From Desulfobacula sp. (GTDB taxonomy: Bacteria; Desulfobacterota; Desulfobacteria; Desulfobacterales; Desulfobacteraceae), in contig NZ_JAIOSW010000149.1 in NCBI RefSeq assembly GCF_021107415.1, positions 1-64,000 on the forward strand: DNA of 64,000 bases, written 5' to 3'. Below are positions 37,807-46,543 of this stretch, one piece after another. Every line of letters starts with the position of its first letter. Within the stretch, counting starts at the first letter, position 1. Made by a program: the position numbers and the translations under genes. The notes under the pieces were generated by a model, which saw only the letters and a program-made list of their open reading frames with translations, did not search any database and was not told the origin of the DNA.

Positions 37807-38009
37807 TTGTCCTGGAAAAATCCATTTTTACGCCATTGTAAAAATAAATTAAATTCTGGAAAGAAGTATCTTGAAAAGATTTTAATGTCAACTTAATCTT
37901 TTAAAAAAAAATATTTTATACAACTTGCCTGTATTGCATACTTCTTGACAATCTACCTCAATAAAAGTAACTATTTCATTAAATTTTCAAGGCTTAATAA
38001 AGGAGGAAC

Positions 38010-39179
38010 ATGGGTTCACTCAAAGAGTCAGTCTTAAATTGCAGTATAAATACAGATGATGACGATGTTTTTATCAATAAACTCAACAAACTTGCGGGAA
38101 ATAACGGGGAAGATACCTACTCCGTTATTATACAGACACTGACAAGTCTTGATCTTAAACCCGGAGAGGCTAAAAAATGCTGGTTTGAAATCATTTCACA
38201 CCGGGAAAATATATCCAATACTCTGGGCAGAAAAATAAGTTTGCTGGCAACAATCAGCGACTATTTTTTCTCATTTGAAAAATCTTTGAAAAATCACAGA
38301 ATTGTTGAAATAAATGCCTATGAAAAAATAAAAAAAGACTCAACCCATGACGATCTTACAGGGCTTTTCAACAAAGCTTATATGCAAGACGCTTTAAGTC
38401 AACACATCTCTTTAGCAAAACGCCACAACACAGACCTGTCAATTCTGTTTCTTGACATTGATGATTTCAAGGGAATTAATGATACTTTCGGGCATCATTC
38501 CGGTGATATTGTCTTAAAAAATGTTGCACATACGATCAGCCAGGAAATGAGAGCAAGTGATATTATAGCCCGGTTTGGAGGAGATGAATTTGTTATCCTT
38601 ATGCCCAATACATATAAAATAAATGCTCTTTTAATTTCTGAAAGATTACGAAAAACCATTCAACAAAAAACAATTACAATAAAAGGCACAACTCATCAAA
38701 TAACGGTAAGCGGCGGGGTGGCGGGTTTTCCTGTTGATGCTCTGAAAGTTAAAGATTTATTAAATCTGGCCGACAGTGCACTTTATAGAGCAAAAGGTGC
38801 TGGAAAAAACAGTATTTCTCTTTTTAAAGAAGATAAACGGCGTTTTTTACGCATTAAATTCAACCGTCCGATAAAAGTAAAGCACCTGGGTTTCACTCGC
38901 ACACGCACACTATCAGGAACAAGTAAAAATATAGCCATTGGCGGTATTCTCTTTGAAAATAAAGAACCGCTGTCAATCGGTGCCAAGGTACAGGTAAGTT
39001 TTTCAATAGACAAAGAATCGGACCCTCTTTTTCTTATAGGCACCATTGTCAGAGTCGAGACATTTGGACCGCATAATTATGATATTGGCATGACACTGTC
39101 TTTTAAAGAAATGGAAAAAACAGCTAAAGATGAAATATCAAAATTTTTAATCCAGCAGTCAGAAGACAATGATAAATAA
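38010..39179 (+). CDS. Diguanylate cyclase with C-terminal PilZ domain
   Basis: 389 aa, no membrane segment. An N-terminal helical region (1-105) leads to a GGDEF domain (111-270) with an intact GGDEF at 190-194 and an inhibitory I-site RASD at 181-184, five residues before it. A PilZ domain (277-385) starts with RRFLRIKFNRP and ends NYDIGMTLSF. It both makes and binds cyclic di-GMP, so it may act on a local target such as the Tad pilus or motility. AAAGGAGG precedes the ATG. Confidence 0.92.
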   Translation: MGSLKESVLNCSINTDDDDVFINKLNKLAGNNGEDTYSVIIQTLTSLDLKPGEAKKCWFEIISHRENISNTLGRKISLLATISDYFFSFEKSLKNHRIVEINAYEKIKKDSTHDDLTGLFNKAYMQDALSQHISLAKRHNTDLSILFLDIDDFKGINDTFGHHSGDIVLKNVAHTISQEMRASDIIARFGGDEFVILMPNTYKINALLISERLRKTIQQKTITIKGTTHQITVSGGVAGFPVDALKVKDLLNLADSALYRAKGAGKNSISLFKEDKRRFLRIKFNRPIKVKHLGFTRTRTLSGTSKNIAIGGILFENKEPLSIGAKVQVSFSIDKESDPLFLIGTIVRVETFGPHNYDIGMTLSFKEMEKTAKDEISKFLIQQSEDNDK

Positions 39180-39200
39180 TTCATTAAATTAAAAAAACGC

Positions 39201-40013
39201 ATGGCAAAACTAATTATTACTATTGCACCAACAGGCTCTATTCCCACTAAAAAAAACAATCCAAATGTACCCATAAGTCCTGATGAAATTATTCAAACAG
39301 GAATTTTATGCGAAAAAGCCGGCGCATCCATTATCCATATCCATGCCCGCAATCCGGTTGATGAAACTGCATCAACAGATTTTCAGATTTTTAAAAAAAT
39401 CTTTCAAGGTCTAAGCCGGGAAACAAACCTGATCATTCAGATTTCCACAGGTGGAAGAGCAGGTATGGAGTACGAAAAACGAAGTGAAAGATTATCACTA
39501 AAACCTGAAATGGCCAGCTTAACCACTGGATCTGTTAATTTCCCTTCATCCGTCTATGCCAACAGTCCGGATCTTATTTGCGCCCTGACAAAGGACATGA
39601 AAACCTATGGCATTAAGCCTGAAATCGAAATTTTTGATGTCAGCATGATTCAAAATGCCCTTGACCTGGCAGACCAGGGCTTGATGAGCCGGCCTTTACA
39701 TTTTGATTTTGTCATGGGGCTAAAGGGTGCTATCCCGGCAACAATAGAGAATCTGGTGCATCTTAAGAACAGCATTCCCCGGGAAGCGACCTGGACTGTG
39801 GCCGGAATAGGAGCCTATCAACTGCCCATGTGTATCCGTGCCATCGCCATGGGCGGTCAGGCACGGGCCCGGCTGGAAGATTGCATTCATTACCGCAAAG
39901 GAGAGCTTGCATCCAATGAACAGCTTGTAAAACGCATTGTGCAGGCGAGTAATATGATGAGCAGAAAAATAGCAACACCTGATGAAGCAAGAAAAATCCT
40001 TGGTTTAGTCTAA
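39201..40013 (+). CDS. Beta-keto acid cleavage enzyme (BKACE, DUF849 family)
   Basis: 270 aa TIM-barrel enzyme that condenses a beta-keto acid with acetyl-CoA and releases acetoacetate and an acyl-CoA; the type member is Kce of lysine fermentation. Zinc-binding HIH (46-48, in HIHARNP) and the STGG(R) segment near 92 are present, and DFVMGLKGAIPAT and GIGAYQLPMCIRAIAMGG are typical. BKACE substrates vary widely. The next two genes are aminotransferases with gaps of 17 and 23 bases, so the keto acid may arise from an amino acid. Confidence 0.9.
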   Translation: MAKLIITIAPTGSIPTKKNNPNVPISPDEIIQTGILCEKAGASIIHIHARNPVDETASTDFQIFKKIFQGLSRETNLIIQISTGGRAGMEYEKRSERLSLKPEMASLTTGSVNFPSSVYANSPDLICALTKDMKTYGIKPEIEIFDVSMIQNALDLADQGLMSRPLHFDFVMGLKGAIPATIENLVHLKNSIPREATWTVAGIGAYQLPMCIRAIAMGGQARARLEDCIHYRKGELASNEQLVKRIVQASNMMSRKIATPDEARKILGLV

Positions 40014-40030
40014 ATGAAAAGGGTAAATAA

Positions 40031-41359
40031 ATGATAGAAATCCCAGGCAACCTTTTTCCACGAAGATTAGACACACACCTGCCCGTTGCCAAAAATGCCC
40101 ATGGTATTTTTATTGAAGATGAAAACCAGAAACAATATATGGATGCCAGCGGCGGTGCCATTGTGGTTAATGCGGGCCATGGAAGAAAAAAAATTGCAAC
40201 GGCAATTTATAATCAGATTTTATCCCATGATTATATCCATCCCACCATGTTTACAACCCAACCGGTTGAGATGCTTGCAACCTGTCTTGCTAAAAAGGCA
40301 CCTGGAGACATCAATAGATTCTATTTTCTTTCAGGGGGTTCAGAAGCCAATGAAGCCGCAATAAAACTTGCACGACAGATACACATTGAAAATGGCAATG
40401 AAACAAAATATCGCCTCATTGGCAGGTGGAAATCATACCATGGTTTAACCTTAGGTTCACTTGCAGCCATGGGGAGAACAAGTTTTAAAGCTCCCTTTAC
40501 TCCTTTATTAAAAGAAAGCCTGCACATCCCCGCCCCTTACTGCTACAGATGTTCTTTTGGACTTAAATACCCTTCCTGCAAACTCAGATGCGCCCTGGCC
40601 CTGGATGAGTTGATTGAAAACGCCGGTTCAGAAACAATCTCTGCCTTTATTGCCGAGACCATTCCCGGGGCGACAATCGCTGCCTGTTTCCCGCCCAAAG
40701 AATATTTAAAAATAATTTCAAAGATCTGCCATCACCACAATGTTCTTCTTATTCTTGATGAGGTGATGTGTGGCATGGGTAGAACAGGAGAATGGTTTGC
40801 CTGTAATCACTTTGATATTGTTCCGGATATGATAACCCTTGGCAAGGGCCTTGCCGGAGGAGTCATTGCCCTTTCGGCACTGGGTGTTAAAGAGACTCAT
40901 TTTAATACCATAAAAGAAAACAGCGGTGTTTTCATGCATGGCGGAACCTTTTCCCACCATCCGGTTGCTGCTGCCGGAGGATTGGCTTTAATTGAAATTC
41001 TTGACCGGGAAAAACTGGTTCAAAGGGTGAAAATAAAGGGTAAAAAATTAGGCAATTTATTAAAAAAATACTTGCTGCCCCTGGCCCAGGTCGGAGATAT
41101 CAGGGGAAAAGGCTTTATGTGGGGCATTGAGATTGTTAAGGATAAAAAGGACAAAACACCATTCAATCGTTCGTTGAAAACCGTGGAAGGTGTCCGGGAC
41201 AACCTTTTTGAAAAAGGATATCTGGTGTACACGTCGACCGGACTTGCCGGAGCCCATGGTGATGCCCTTGTAATAGCACCGCCTTATATCATTAGCGATG
41301 ATGAAATGGAGATGCTTGTCAAAGCAATCAAATCCGTATTTTTGGAGTTTTTTAATTAA
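40031..41359 (+). CDS. Class III pyridoxal-phosphate aminotransferase
   Basis: 442 aa fold-type I aminotransferase. SGGSEANEAAIKLAR (101-115), DEVMCGMGRTG (243-253) and the PLP lysine K272 in TLGKGLAGG are present. Four cysteines in YCYRCSFG...PSCKLRC (171, 174, 183, 187) form an extra motif seen in a subset of omega-aminotransferases and might bind metal. It lies between BKACE and a class IV aminotransferase; an omega- or beta-amino acid substrate fits the context but is inference. Confidence 0.9.
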   Translation: MIEIPGNLFPRRLDTHLPVAKNAHGIFIEDENQKQYMDASGGAIVVNAGHGRKKIATAIYNQILSHDYIHPTMFTTQPVEMLATCLAKKAPGDINRFYFLSGGSEANEAAIKLARQIHIENGNETKYRLIGRWKSYHGLTLGSLAAMGRTSFKAPFTPLLKESLHIPAPYCYRCSFGLKYPSCKLRCALALDELIENAGSETISAFIAETIPGATIAACFPPKEYLKIISKICHHHNVLLILDEVMCGMGRTGEWFACNHFDIVPDMITLGKGLAGGVIALSALGVKETHFNTIKENSGVFMHGGTFSHHPVAAAGGLALIEILDREKLVQRVKIKGKKLGNLLKKYLLPLAQVGDIRGKGFMWGIEIVKDKKDKTPFNRSLKTVEGVRDNLFEKGYLVYTSTGLAGAHGDALVIAPPYIISDDEMEMLVKAIKSVFLEFFN

Positions 41360-41382
41360 TCATTTTTTTAAAGGAGTTTAAC

Positions 41383-42222
41383 ATGCCTGAATTGGCCTAT
41401 CTAAACGGAAAAACACTTCCCCTTAATGAAGCACTTGTACCCATTGAGGACAGGGGATATCAGTTCGGAGATGCTGTCTATGAATTCATAGCAAGTTACA
41501 ATGGAAAAATGTTTTGCATGAAAGAGCACCTTGACAGGCTTCAGCGTTCCATGGAAGGTCTGTTATTTCCAGCAATAGACAGAAACTTTATTGAAACTGC
41601 CGTTTTGGAACTTTTTGAAAAGGCTGAAATCACCAGAGCAGGGCTTTATATTCAAATTTCAAGGGGCGTTGCTCCAAGGGATCATGCCTGGGATAAAGAT
41701 ATGAAAACCCAGGTCATCATGACCATAAAAAACGTTAAAGAAATTCCTTCCAAACTTCGGGAACAAGGAGTAGACATCATTACCGTACAGGATGAAAGAT
41801 GGTCAAACTGTGACATCAAGACAGTTCAGATTCTTCCCAATGCCATGGCAAAACAGAAAGCAAAAGCCCAGGGGGCCTTTGATGCAATTTTTGTCTCAAA
41901 GGATGGGATAGTAAGAGAGGGAACCAGTTCTAACTTTTTTATTATCAAAAATGAAGAGCTTATAACCCATCCTTTGACAAAAAACATTCTTCCCGGAATA
42001 ACACGAATGGTAGTAAAGGACCTTGCCAAAGATCTGGGGATAAAAGTTGAGGAAAAATTTCTCTTAAAAACCGATATCTATTCTGCTGATGAAGCCTTTT
42101 TAACCGGAACACTTACTGAAATTCTGGGTATAAAAGCAATTGACGGCAAATCAATAGGCGATAGTAAACGAGGAGAGATCACCCAAAAGCTGTACAAAGG
42201 TTTAAGGAAAAAAGCCGAATAA
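41383..42222 (+). CDS. Class IV aminotransferase, D-amino-acid transaminase-like
   Basis: 279 aa fold-type IV PLP enzyme. PIEDRGYQFGDAVYEF near 20-35, the PLP lysine K146 in CDIKTVQILPN, REGTSSNFFI near 180, and FLTGTLTEI near 240 resemble D-alanine aminotransferases more than BCATs. AAAGGAG precedes the ATG. In the operon with BKACE and a class III aminotransferase it may deaminate a D-amino acid. Confidence 0.88.
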   Translation: MPELAYLNGKTLPLNEALVPIEDRGYQFGDAVYEFIASYNGKMFCMKEHLDRLQRSMEGLLFPAIDRNFIETAVLELFEKAEITRAGLYIQISRGVAPRDHAWDKDMKTQVIMTIKNVKEIPSKLREQGVDIITVQDERWSNCDIKTVQILPNAMAKQKAKAQGAFDAIFVSKDGIVREGTSSNFFIIKNEELITHPLTKNILPGITRMVVKDLAKDLGIKVEEKFLLKTDIYSADEAFLTGTLTEILGIKAIDGKSIGDSKRGEITQKLYKGLRKKAE

Positions 42223-42256
42223 AATCAAACCAAAACATCAAACTGGAAAGATCATG

Positions 42257-42277
42257 GCCCGTCAGACAATGACGGGC
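42257..42277. terminator. Hairpin between convergent genes
   Basis: GCCCGTCA-GACAA-TGACGGGC, a perfect 8-bp stem 35 bases after the aminotransferase stop and 19 bases before the end of the convergent gene. Likely a two-way terminator despite lacking a T-run. Confidence 0.5.
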
Positions 42278-42295
42278 AGCATAAGTGAAAAGGTG

Positions 42296-42628
42296 CTATT
42301 TTTTAAATGTTATGGCAGCATTTTTGGGCAGTGCCAGGCCGACGCTCACTTCCAATGCCTTTAAAATACCGGATATCACAGGACATGATACATGGGGAAT
42401 CGTTTTCAAAGAAACATCCAATACCTGGGAATTAAGGATTCCTGTCTCTTTATCCTTAAACAGTTCGGTCATCATATTCAACACTTTTCCCCCCAGAATG
42501 TCATCGACTTTTTTCCAGTTGGGACACTCACTCTCTAACCTGAAAGAGGCCTTATAACCCGTCTTATCCTCAGCATGGACCGTGGTGGTGAATCCACAAA
42601 TACCACTCGATATTTCAACGTTGACCAT
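42296..42628 (-). CDS. Small conserved protein of unknown function
   Basis: 110 aa. N-terminal VEISSGICGFTTTVHAED and a later SCPVISGILKALEVSVGLALP with regularly placed cysteines. No signal peptide. I recall related short proteins in sulfate reducers and methanogens but no function. It begins one base after the stop of the homocysteine methyltransferase gene, so they are cotranscribed; a role in corrinoid or methyl-transfer metabolism is a guess from position. Confidence 0.65.
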   Translation of the reverse strand: MVNVEISSGICGFTTTVHAEDKTGYKASFRLESECPNWKKVDDILGGKVLNMMTELFKDKETGILNSQVLDVSLKTIPHVSCPVISGILKALEVSVGLALPKNAAITFKK

Positions 42629-42629
42629 T

Positions 42630-43520
42630 TTACGTATGATACTCCTTTTTTTTAAATAATTTCTTTAATCTTTTAATGTATTCCGGTGTTGTACCACAGC
42701 AGCCGCCAACGATTTCCACACCAAGCTCTCTGATTTTTTTAATACTGTCTGCAAAAAAGATTTCATCCTCGGGATAAAAAACAACGTTGTCTTTTCCTGT
42801 CTTTGGCATACCGGCATTGGGTTGAATGATCACCGGAACATCCACACTCTTTTTAATTTCATGGGCCAGGTCAATCATTGTCTGGCTCCCCATTGAGCAA
42901 TTGGCCCCGACGGCCGAGGCACCGGCATCAACCAGTGATTTCATACTGTCTTCGGGATTGTTCCCAAAAATAGTAAAAAAACCTTTTTTCATTTTTTTAA
43001 AGGTCAGGGAACAAAAAACCGGTTTTTCAGATACAGACCGGACCGCTTTTATGGCTGCCAACCCAATGTTAATATCAAAAATAGTTTCAATAAGGAAAAC
43101 ATCCACTCCTTCATCTTCAAGAAAACCGGCCTGCTGGGCAAAACAATCCACAGCTTCATCAAACGAAACAGGCCCCGCGGGTTCAAGCATGTCTCCAAGG
43201 GAGACCAATTCCCCTGCAACATACTGCCCTTTGCCGCAGACCTCTCTTGCAATCCGGACCCCGGCTCGATTCACATCTTCCACACTTTGGGTAACACCCA
43301 TTTTCTTTAATTTTATGGCAGATACGCCATATGTATTGGCACTTGCCACATCCGAGCCGGCATCATAATAGGCCCGGTGTATTTCCATGATGACGTCAGG
43401 ATGCTTTAAATTCCAGAGTTCAGGTGCTTCTACGCCTGTAATGCCTTTACTGATAAGTATCGATCCCATGGCACCATCAAAAATAAGACCCTCTTTTCGA
43501 ACCTTTTCAAGAATATCCAT
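42630..43520 (-). CDS. Homocysteine S-methyltransferase family protein
   Basis: About 296 aa, equal to the N-terminal homocysteine-binding module of MetH or to BHMT-like enzymes. FDGAMGSIL near the start, GANCSMG, and GGCCGTTPEYIK near the C-terminus supply the three zinc cysteines. There is no corrinoid or folate domain, so it needs a separate methyl donor or partner. The ATG at 43520 has AAGGAG upstream; a GTG at 43556 is also open. Followed by the small conserved gene. Confidence 0.87.
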   Translation of the reverse strand: MDILEKVRKEGLIFDGAMGSILISKGITGVEAPELWNLKHPDVIMEIHRAYYDAGSDVASANTYGVSAIKLKKMGVTQSVEDVNRAGVRIAREVCGKGQYVAGELVSLGDMLEPAGPVSFDEAVDCFAQQAGFLEDEGVDVFLIETIFDINIGLAAIKAVRSVSEKPVFCSLTFKKMKKGFFTIFGNNPEDSMKSLVDAGASAVGANCSMGSQTMIDLAHEIKKSVDVPVIIQPNAGMPKTGKDNVVFYPEDEIFFADSIKKIRELGVEIVGGCCGTTPEYIKRLKKLFKKKEYHT

Positions 43521-43768
43521 GCCTGACTGTTCTCCTTCCCCCTGAATGTTTTCCACGCATACATCTATTATAAGCTATTATCCTAAGCAAGTTGCAATTG
43601 GCCGATTATATTATTGAAATTTTATCAGTTTTGCAATATCAATAATCTTTTATAAAAATAGCTATGCAAACCGGTTGGATATCTGTATCATTATAAACAG
43701 GTGTAAATATTTTTTGCACTCGGCTAAGATTATGCCAAACTAATTTTAACCTTTGAAAGGAGATTGTC

Positions 43769-43975
43769 ATGGAAAAAAGCGTTTACAAAATAATTGAAGT
43801 TGTAGGATTTTCTGAAATTTCTTGGGAAGATGCTGCAAAGGCAGCTGTTACAGCTGTTGACAAATCTGTTCGCGATATGCGCGTAGCTGAGGTTATTATG
43901 ATGGATATGCGTTTGGAGGATAATAGGATTGTTGGTTACCGTACCAAATTAAAAGTCTCATTCAAGCTTGAATAA
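43769..43975 (+). CDS. Dodecin
   Basis: 68 aa flavin-storage protein that forms dodecamers. VYKIIEVVGFSEISWEDAAKAAV and the C-terminal strand YRTKLKVSFKLE match the family, with the flavin-stacking tryptophan in SW(ED). AAAGGAG precedes the ATG. It stands alone and is followed by a terminator. Confidence 0.93.
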   Translation: MEKSVYKIIEVVGFSEISWEDAAKAAVTAVDKSVRDMRVAEVIMMDMRLEDNRIVGYRTKLKVSFKLE

Positions 43976-43989
43976 TTAAAAAATCCGAT

Positions 43990-44024
43990 ACTTTTTAAGG
44001 TAGGGAACCCCTATCTTAAAAAGT
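43990..44024. terminator. Terminator of the dodecin gene
   Basis: ACTTTTTAAGGTAGGG pairs with CCCTATCTTAAAAAGT (16 bp, one wobble) around a 3-base loop, 15 bases after the stop. Confidence 0.7.
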
Positions 44025-44054
44025 ACTTCAAAAAAAGCCAAAAACCTTTGATAA

Positions 44055-44072
44055 TAGTGGTACGCCCGGCCC
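44055..44072 (+). repeat. Left att-like repeat (3' end of tRNA-Arg)
   Basis: Exact 18-base copy of the tRNA-Arg 3' end and adjoining bases found at 51507-51524. After the shared core the sequences differ, so the rest of the tRNA is absent here. Confidence 0.65.
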
Positions 44073-44206
44073 TATCCCAGTTTAAAAATCATAATTTTAT
44101 TTTTTTAATCCACGTAACAAACTTTGGGCATTAAGCCTTTACAAAATCAATGCTCAACTTATTATTATCAAAATTGTGACTTTTTTCAAAAATAGGAGCA
44201 TTTTAT

Positions 44207-44410
44207 ATGGGTTGGTTCAGTCAGCTTTTTAACAATAAAGAACAGGTACCGCCTGCAATATTACCACGAAAAAATGATCCCTGCTGGTGTAGTAGTGGAG
44301 TAAAATACAAAAAATGTCATCTTGCCAAGGACAAACTTTATTTCAAGGAACATCCTAATCTTAAAAAAAAAGCGTCTGTTAAAAAGTCATGTGGACCAGT
44401 TTTCGGCTGA
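44207..44410 (+). CDS. SEC-C zinc-motif protein
   Basis: 67 aa. RKNDPCWCSSGVKYKKCH is the SEC-C zinc-binding motif (CxC...CH) found at the C-terminus of SecA and in small accessory proteins. AATAGGAGCATTTTATATG gives a fair ribosome site. It resembles the C-terminal motif of the YchJ-like gene at 50022. Role unknown. Confidence 0.75.
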   Translation: MGWFSQLFNNKEQVPPAILPRKNDPCWCSSGVKYKKCHLAKDKLYFKEHPNLKKKASVKKSCGPVFG

Positions 44411-44996
44411 GGAAAATAATGATAAAAACTCTGTATGGGTTTTAAAACTGCTTTTAATATGAACTTTCCCGGGTCTAATCTTCATTTGTTAGAACCAAGA
44501 CAAGAAAAGATTTATGCGGTTTCTGTTTTGGAAACATGGCAGAAATTTTTGACCTTGACAGGCACAATTCAGGCACAGTGAAAAGGTGTAAATTTATTCA
44601 AAAGTGATATTTTTGAAGCTTTATTTTTATCCATTCTCTCAACCTTTTAATATGGTCAATCCAATAATGAATATTTTCATCAGTTTCCATTAGTTATAGC
44701 ATATAACCTGCAATTAAAAATAACAATATTATTTCTTTGATATGGTGATCCCACGGGGAATCGAACCCCGGTTTCCGGTGTGAGAGGCCATAACAACAAA
44801 TTGAGTAAGTGCAGGAAAACACTACAAATATTAGTAATTACAAATAGTTGTAAGATTTATCAAAAAACCTGATCGTACCTAAAAGTACCCTAAAATACCT
44901 ATCTGAAGATGCTGTCTACTTCCTATGTACTTCCTAAAAAGTTGGTTTAAAGGGTTGAACAAGTTTTGTTTGTGCGATTCGTAAACTTACTTTCAG
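44411..44996. other. Gene-poor stretch with fragments
   Basis: No intact gene. A plus-strand open segment near 44485-44580 (LLEPRQEKIYAVSVLETWQKF...) looks like the end of a lost gene. The tRNA-Glu 3' half at 44743-44790 is the only structured item. The rest is AT-rich without clear signals. Confidence 0.5.
44743..44790 (-). tRNA. Orphan 3' half of tRNA-Glu (CTC), truncated
   Basis: On the minus strand the anticodon loop CTCTCAC, a changed 3' stem ACCGG, the T-arm CGGGG-TTCGATT-CCCCG, TGGGATC, A and CCA are present, but the D-arm and the 5' acceptor are missing. This is the piece that tRNA-targeting integrases carry as an att site. No intact tRNA-Glu is in the window. Confidence 0.75.
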
Positions 44997-45593
44997 TTAT
45001 TTTATAACTCCTTTTAGTATATACATGATTTCATCGGTGGCTTCATGTAATGGCTGTAAGTTGAAATTTGTGTTACTAACAATAGGTAACATTTTGCTTG
45101 TATTTCTTACATCATCTTCAGGATCAGGATTCCATTTGTCGCTTAGCTCCCAAGTGCTCGAAGGATATTTTTCATCTTGGTTTTCTTGAAGATAGCACCA
45201 TAAAGAAAGCCCTTTTTCTGATTCAATATAACAACCAAAGCAGAATTGGTAATTACTTTCAATATTATAAGTTTTGTATATCTGGCTATCTGACCATACT
45301 TTTTCTAAACGATTTTCACCGTTATAATCAACATTGTCCACTTCAAAAAAATTATTAAGCCTTATTACTTTATCATCCCAAAGAACTTTACAGATTTCGT
45401 TAATGAAACACCAAAAATCATATTGCGTTTTTTTTGCAGCTAACTGAGCTGTGTAAAATTCATGTAGTTCTTCCCATTTTGAATCTTTAGGTGGCACCTT
45501 TGTATTAATAATTATATCTATTGCCTCCCAGTTGACTGGTCTTTCATAATAAAACTGAATGGTTTCGGGAACAACTATTTGATTCTCTGCCAT
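44997..45593 (-). CDS. Unknown protein of the WYL/nuclease module
   Basis: 198 aa from the ATG at 45593, which has GGAGGTG 5 bases upstream; the longer frame to 45635 runs into the previous gene. No signal or membrane segment. Rich in Trp, Tyr and acidic residues (YERPVNWEAIDIIINTKVPP, FWCFINEICKVLWDD, FCFGCYIESEKGLSLW). I do not recognise a family. Start and upstream stop share one base (TAATG), so it is translationally coupled to the PD-(D/E)XK gene and probably works with it. Confidence 0.65.
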   Translation of the reverse strand: MAENQIVVPETIQFYYERPVNWEAIDIIINTKVPPKDSKWEELHEFYTAQLAAKKTQYDFWCFINEICKVLWDDKVIRLNNFFEVDNVDYNGENRLEKVWSDSQIYKTYNIESNYQFCFGCYIESEKGLSLWCYLQENQDEKYPSSTWELSDKWNPDPEDDVRNTSKMLPIVSNTNFNLQPLHEATDEIMYILKGVIK

Positions 45594-46468
45594 TAAACAC
45601 CTCCAATTTTTTTCCATAGCATTGAACGGAAACACGAGAAACGACTATCATCACAATTCCATTTTTTCAAACCCTTCTCCAAACGAATTAAAAGACTCAA
45701 CCAACTTAAGGGCTTCCAATCTTTATTTATTTTATTGTAATCTCCTTGGTTTGTAAGAAGTATTAGCTTGTATCTATCCTCAAAATTGTCGATACAATAC
45801 TTTTTATAAGGAGGTAATTGTCCTTTAGTTACTTTATGATCAAACTTAGCCTCTATTGCTATTCCATATGGTTTGTTTGCTGATTCCCAGTGAATTAATA
45901 TGTCAATACGCTTGTTCTTTTTCGTAACAACCTCTGATTCTACTTTTATTGTGGACTTTTCACGATTAGTCATACCCTCAAAGGCCTTTATAAAATCCTT
46001 TGATACTGGGAGTGCCTTTAGAAAAGTCAGCACTCTTTTGAATGTACATATTTTATCACTATCATTTAGGCACAAAGCGATCCCTTCTGTAACCTGTCTT
46101 TCATTCAATTTTGGAATATATAATTTATTTACTAATGCTAAACCATGATTAGGGTTGGAAATCTCTCCGACATATTGAGTCGATGTAGATAAATGTTCAG
46201 TGCATATATCAGTCCCCAAATTGCAGAAATTCTTTGAGATCATTTTTGCACTATATTTTAGATTAATATTAATTCTATTAACAATGCTTGATAAGTCTTG
46301 ATCCTGCCATTTTATTTCTTTAGTAGAAGTATGGGGAAATTTTGATAAAATCGGTGTTGCAAATTTTAAGTTTTTATTATCAAGTGAGAACGCTTGGGAA
46401 TATATTGTATCATCCGGGCAGGGAATACTTTTTATGAATTGTTTGAATATACTATGATTAAAATTCAT
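45593..46468 (-). CDS. PD-(D/E)XK nuclease superfamily protein
   Basis: 291 aa from the ATG at 46468; the frame continues to 46537 without a ribosome site. Near residue 185-215 the segment RIDILIHWES...YGIAIEAKFDHKVTKGQLPPYKKY has the PD-(D/E)XK core (D, then E-A-K) followed by the alpha helix with Q-x-x-x-Y. The N-terminal ~170 residues have no recognised domain and may recognise a target. Such proteins are common in restriction and phage-defence loci. It lies between the WYL regulator and an unknown gene on the same strand. Confidence 0.75.
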   Translation of the reverse strand: MNFNHSIFKQFIKSIPCPDDTIYSQAFSLDNKNLKFATPILSKFPHTSTKEIKWQDQDLSSIVNRININLKYSAKMISKNFCNLGTDICTEHLSTSTQYVGEISNPNHGLALVNKLYIPKLNERQVTEGIALCLNDSDKICTFKRVLTFLKALPVSKDFIKAFEGMTNREKSTIKVESEVVTKKNKRIDILIHWESANKPYGIAIEAKFDHKVTKGQLPPYKKYCIDNFEDRYKLILLTNQGDYNKINKDWKPLSWLSLLIRLEKGLKKWNCDDSRFSCFRSMLWKKIGGV

Positions 46469-46543
46469 TTTTATTTTCCATAAGCAATCTGTATATGTAA
46501 TCAGCGATTTTATTGAAGTCTTAGTTGTGAGTAACAAAAATAT

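Noticed and set aside
44207..44422. Possible C-terminal selenocysteine: the SEC-C gene's TGA is followed by GGA AAA TAA
   Set aside because: The organism has SelB, but no GC-rich SECIS-like hairpin follows the TGA, so a plain stop is simpler.
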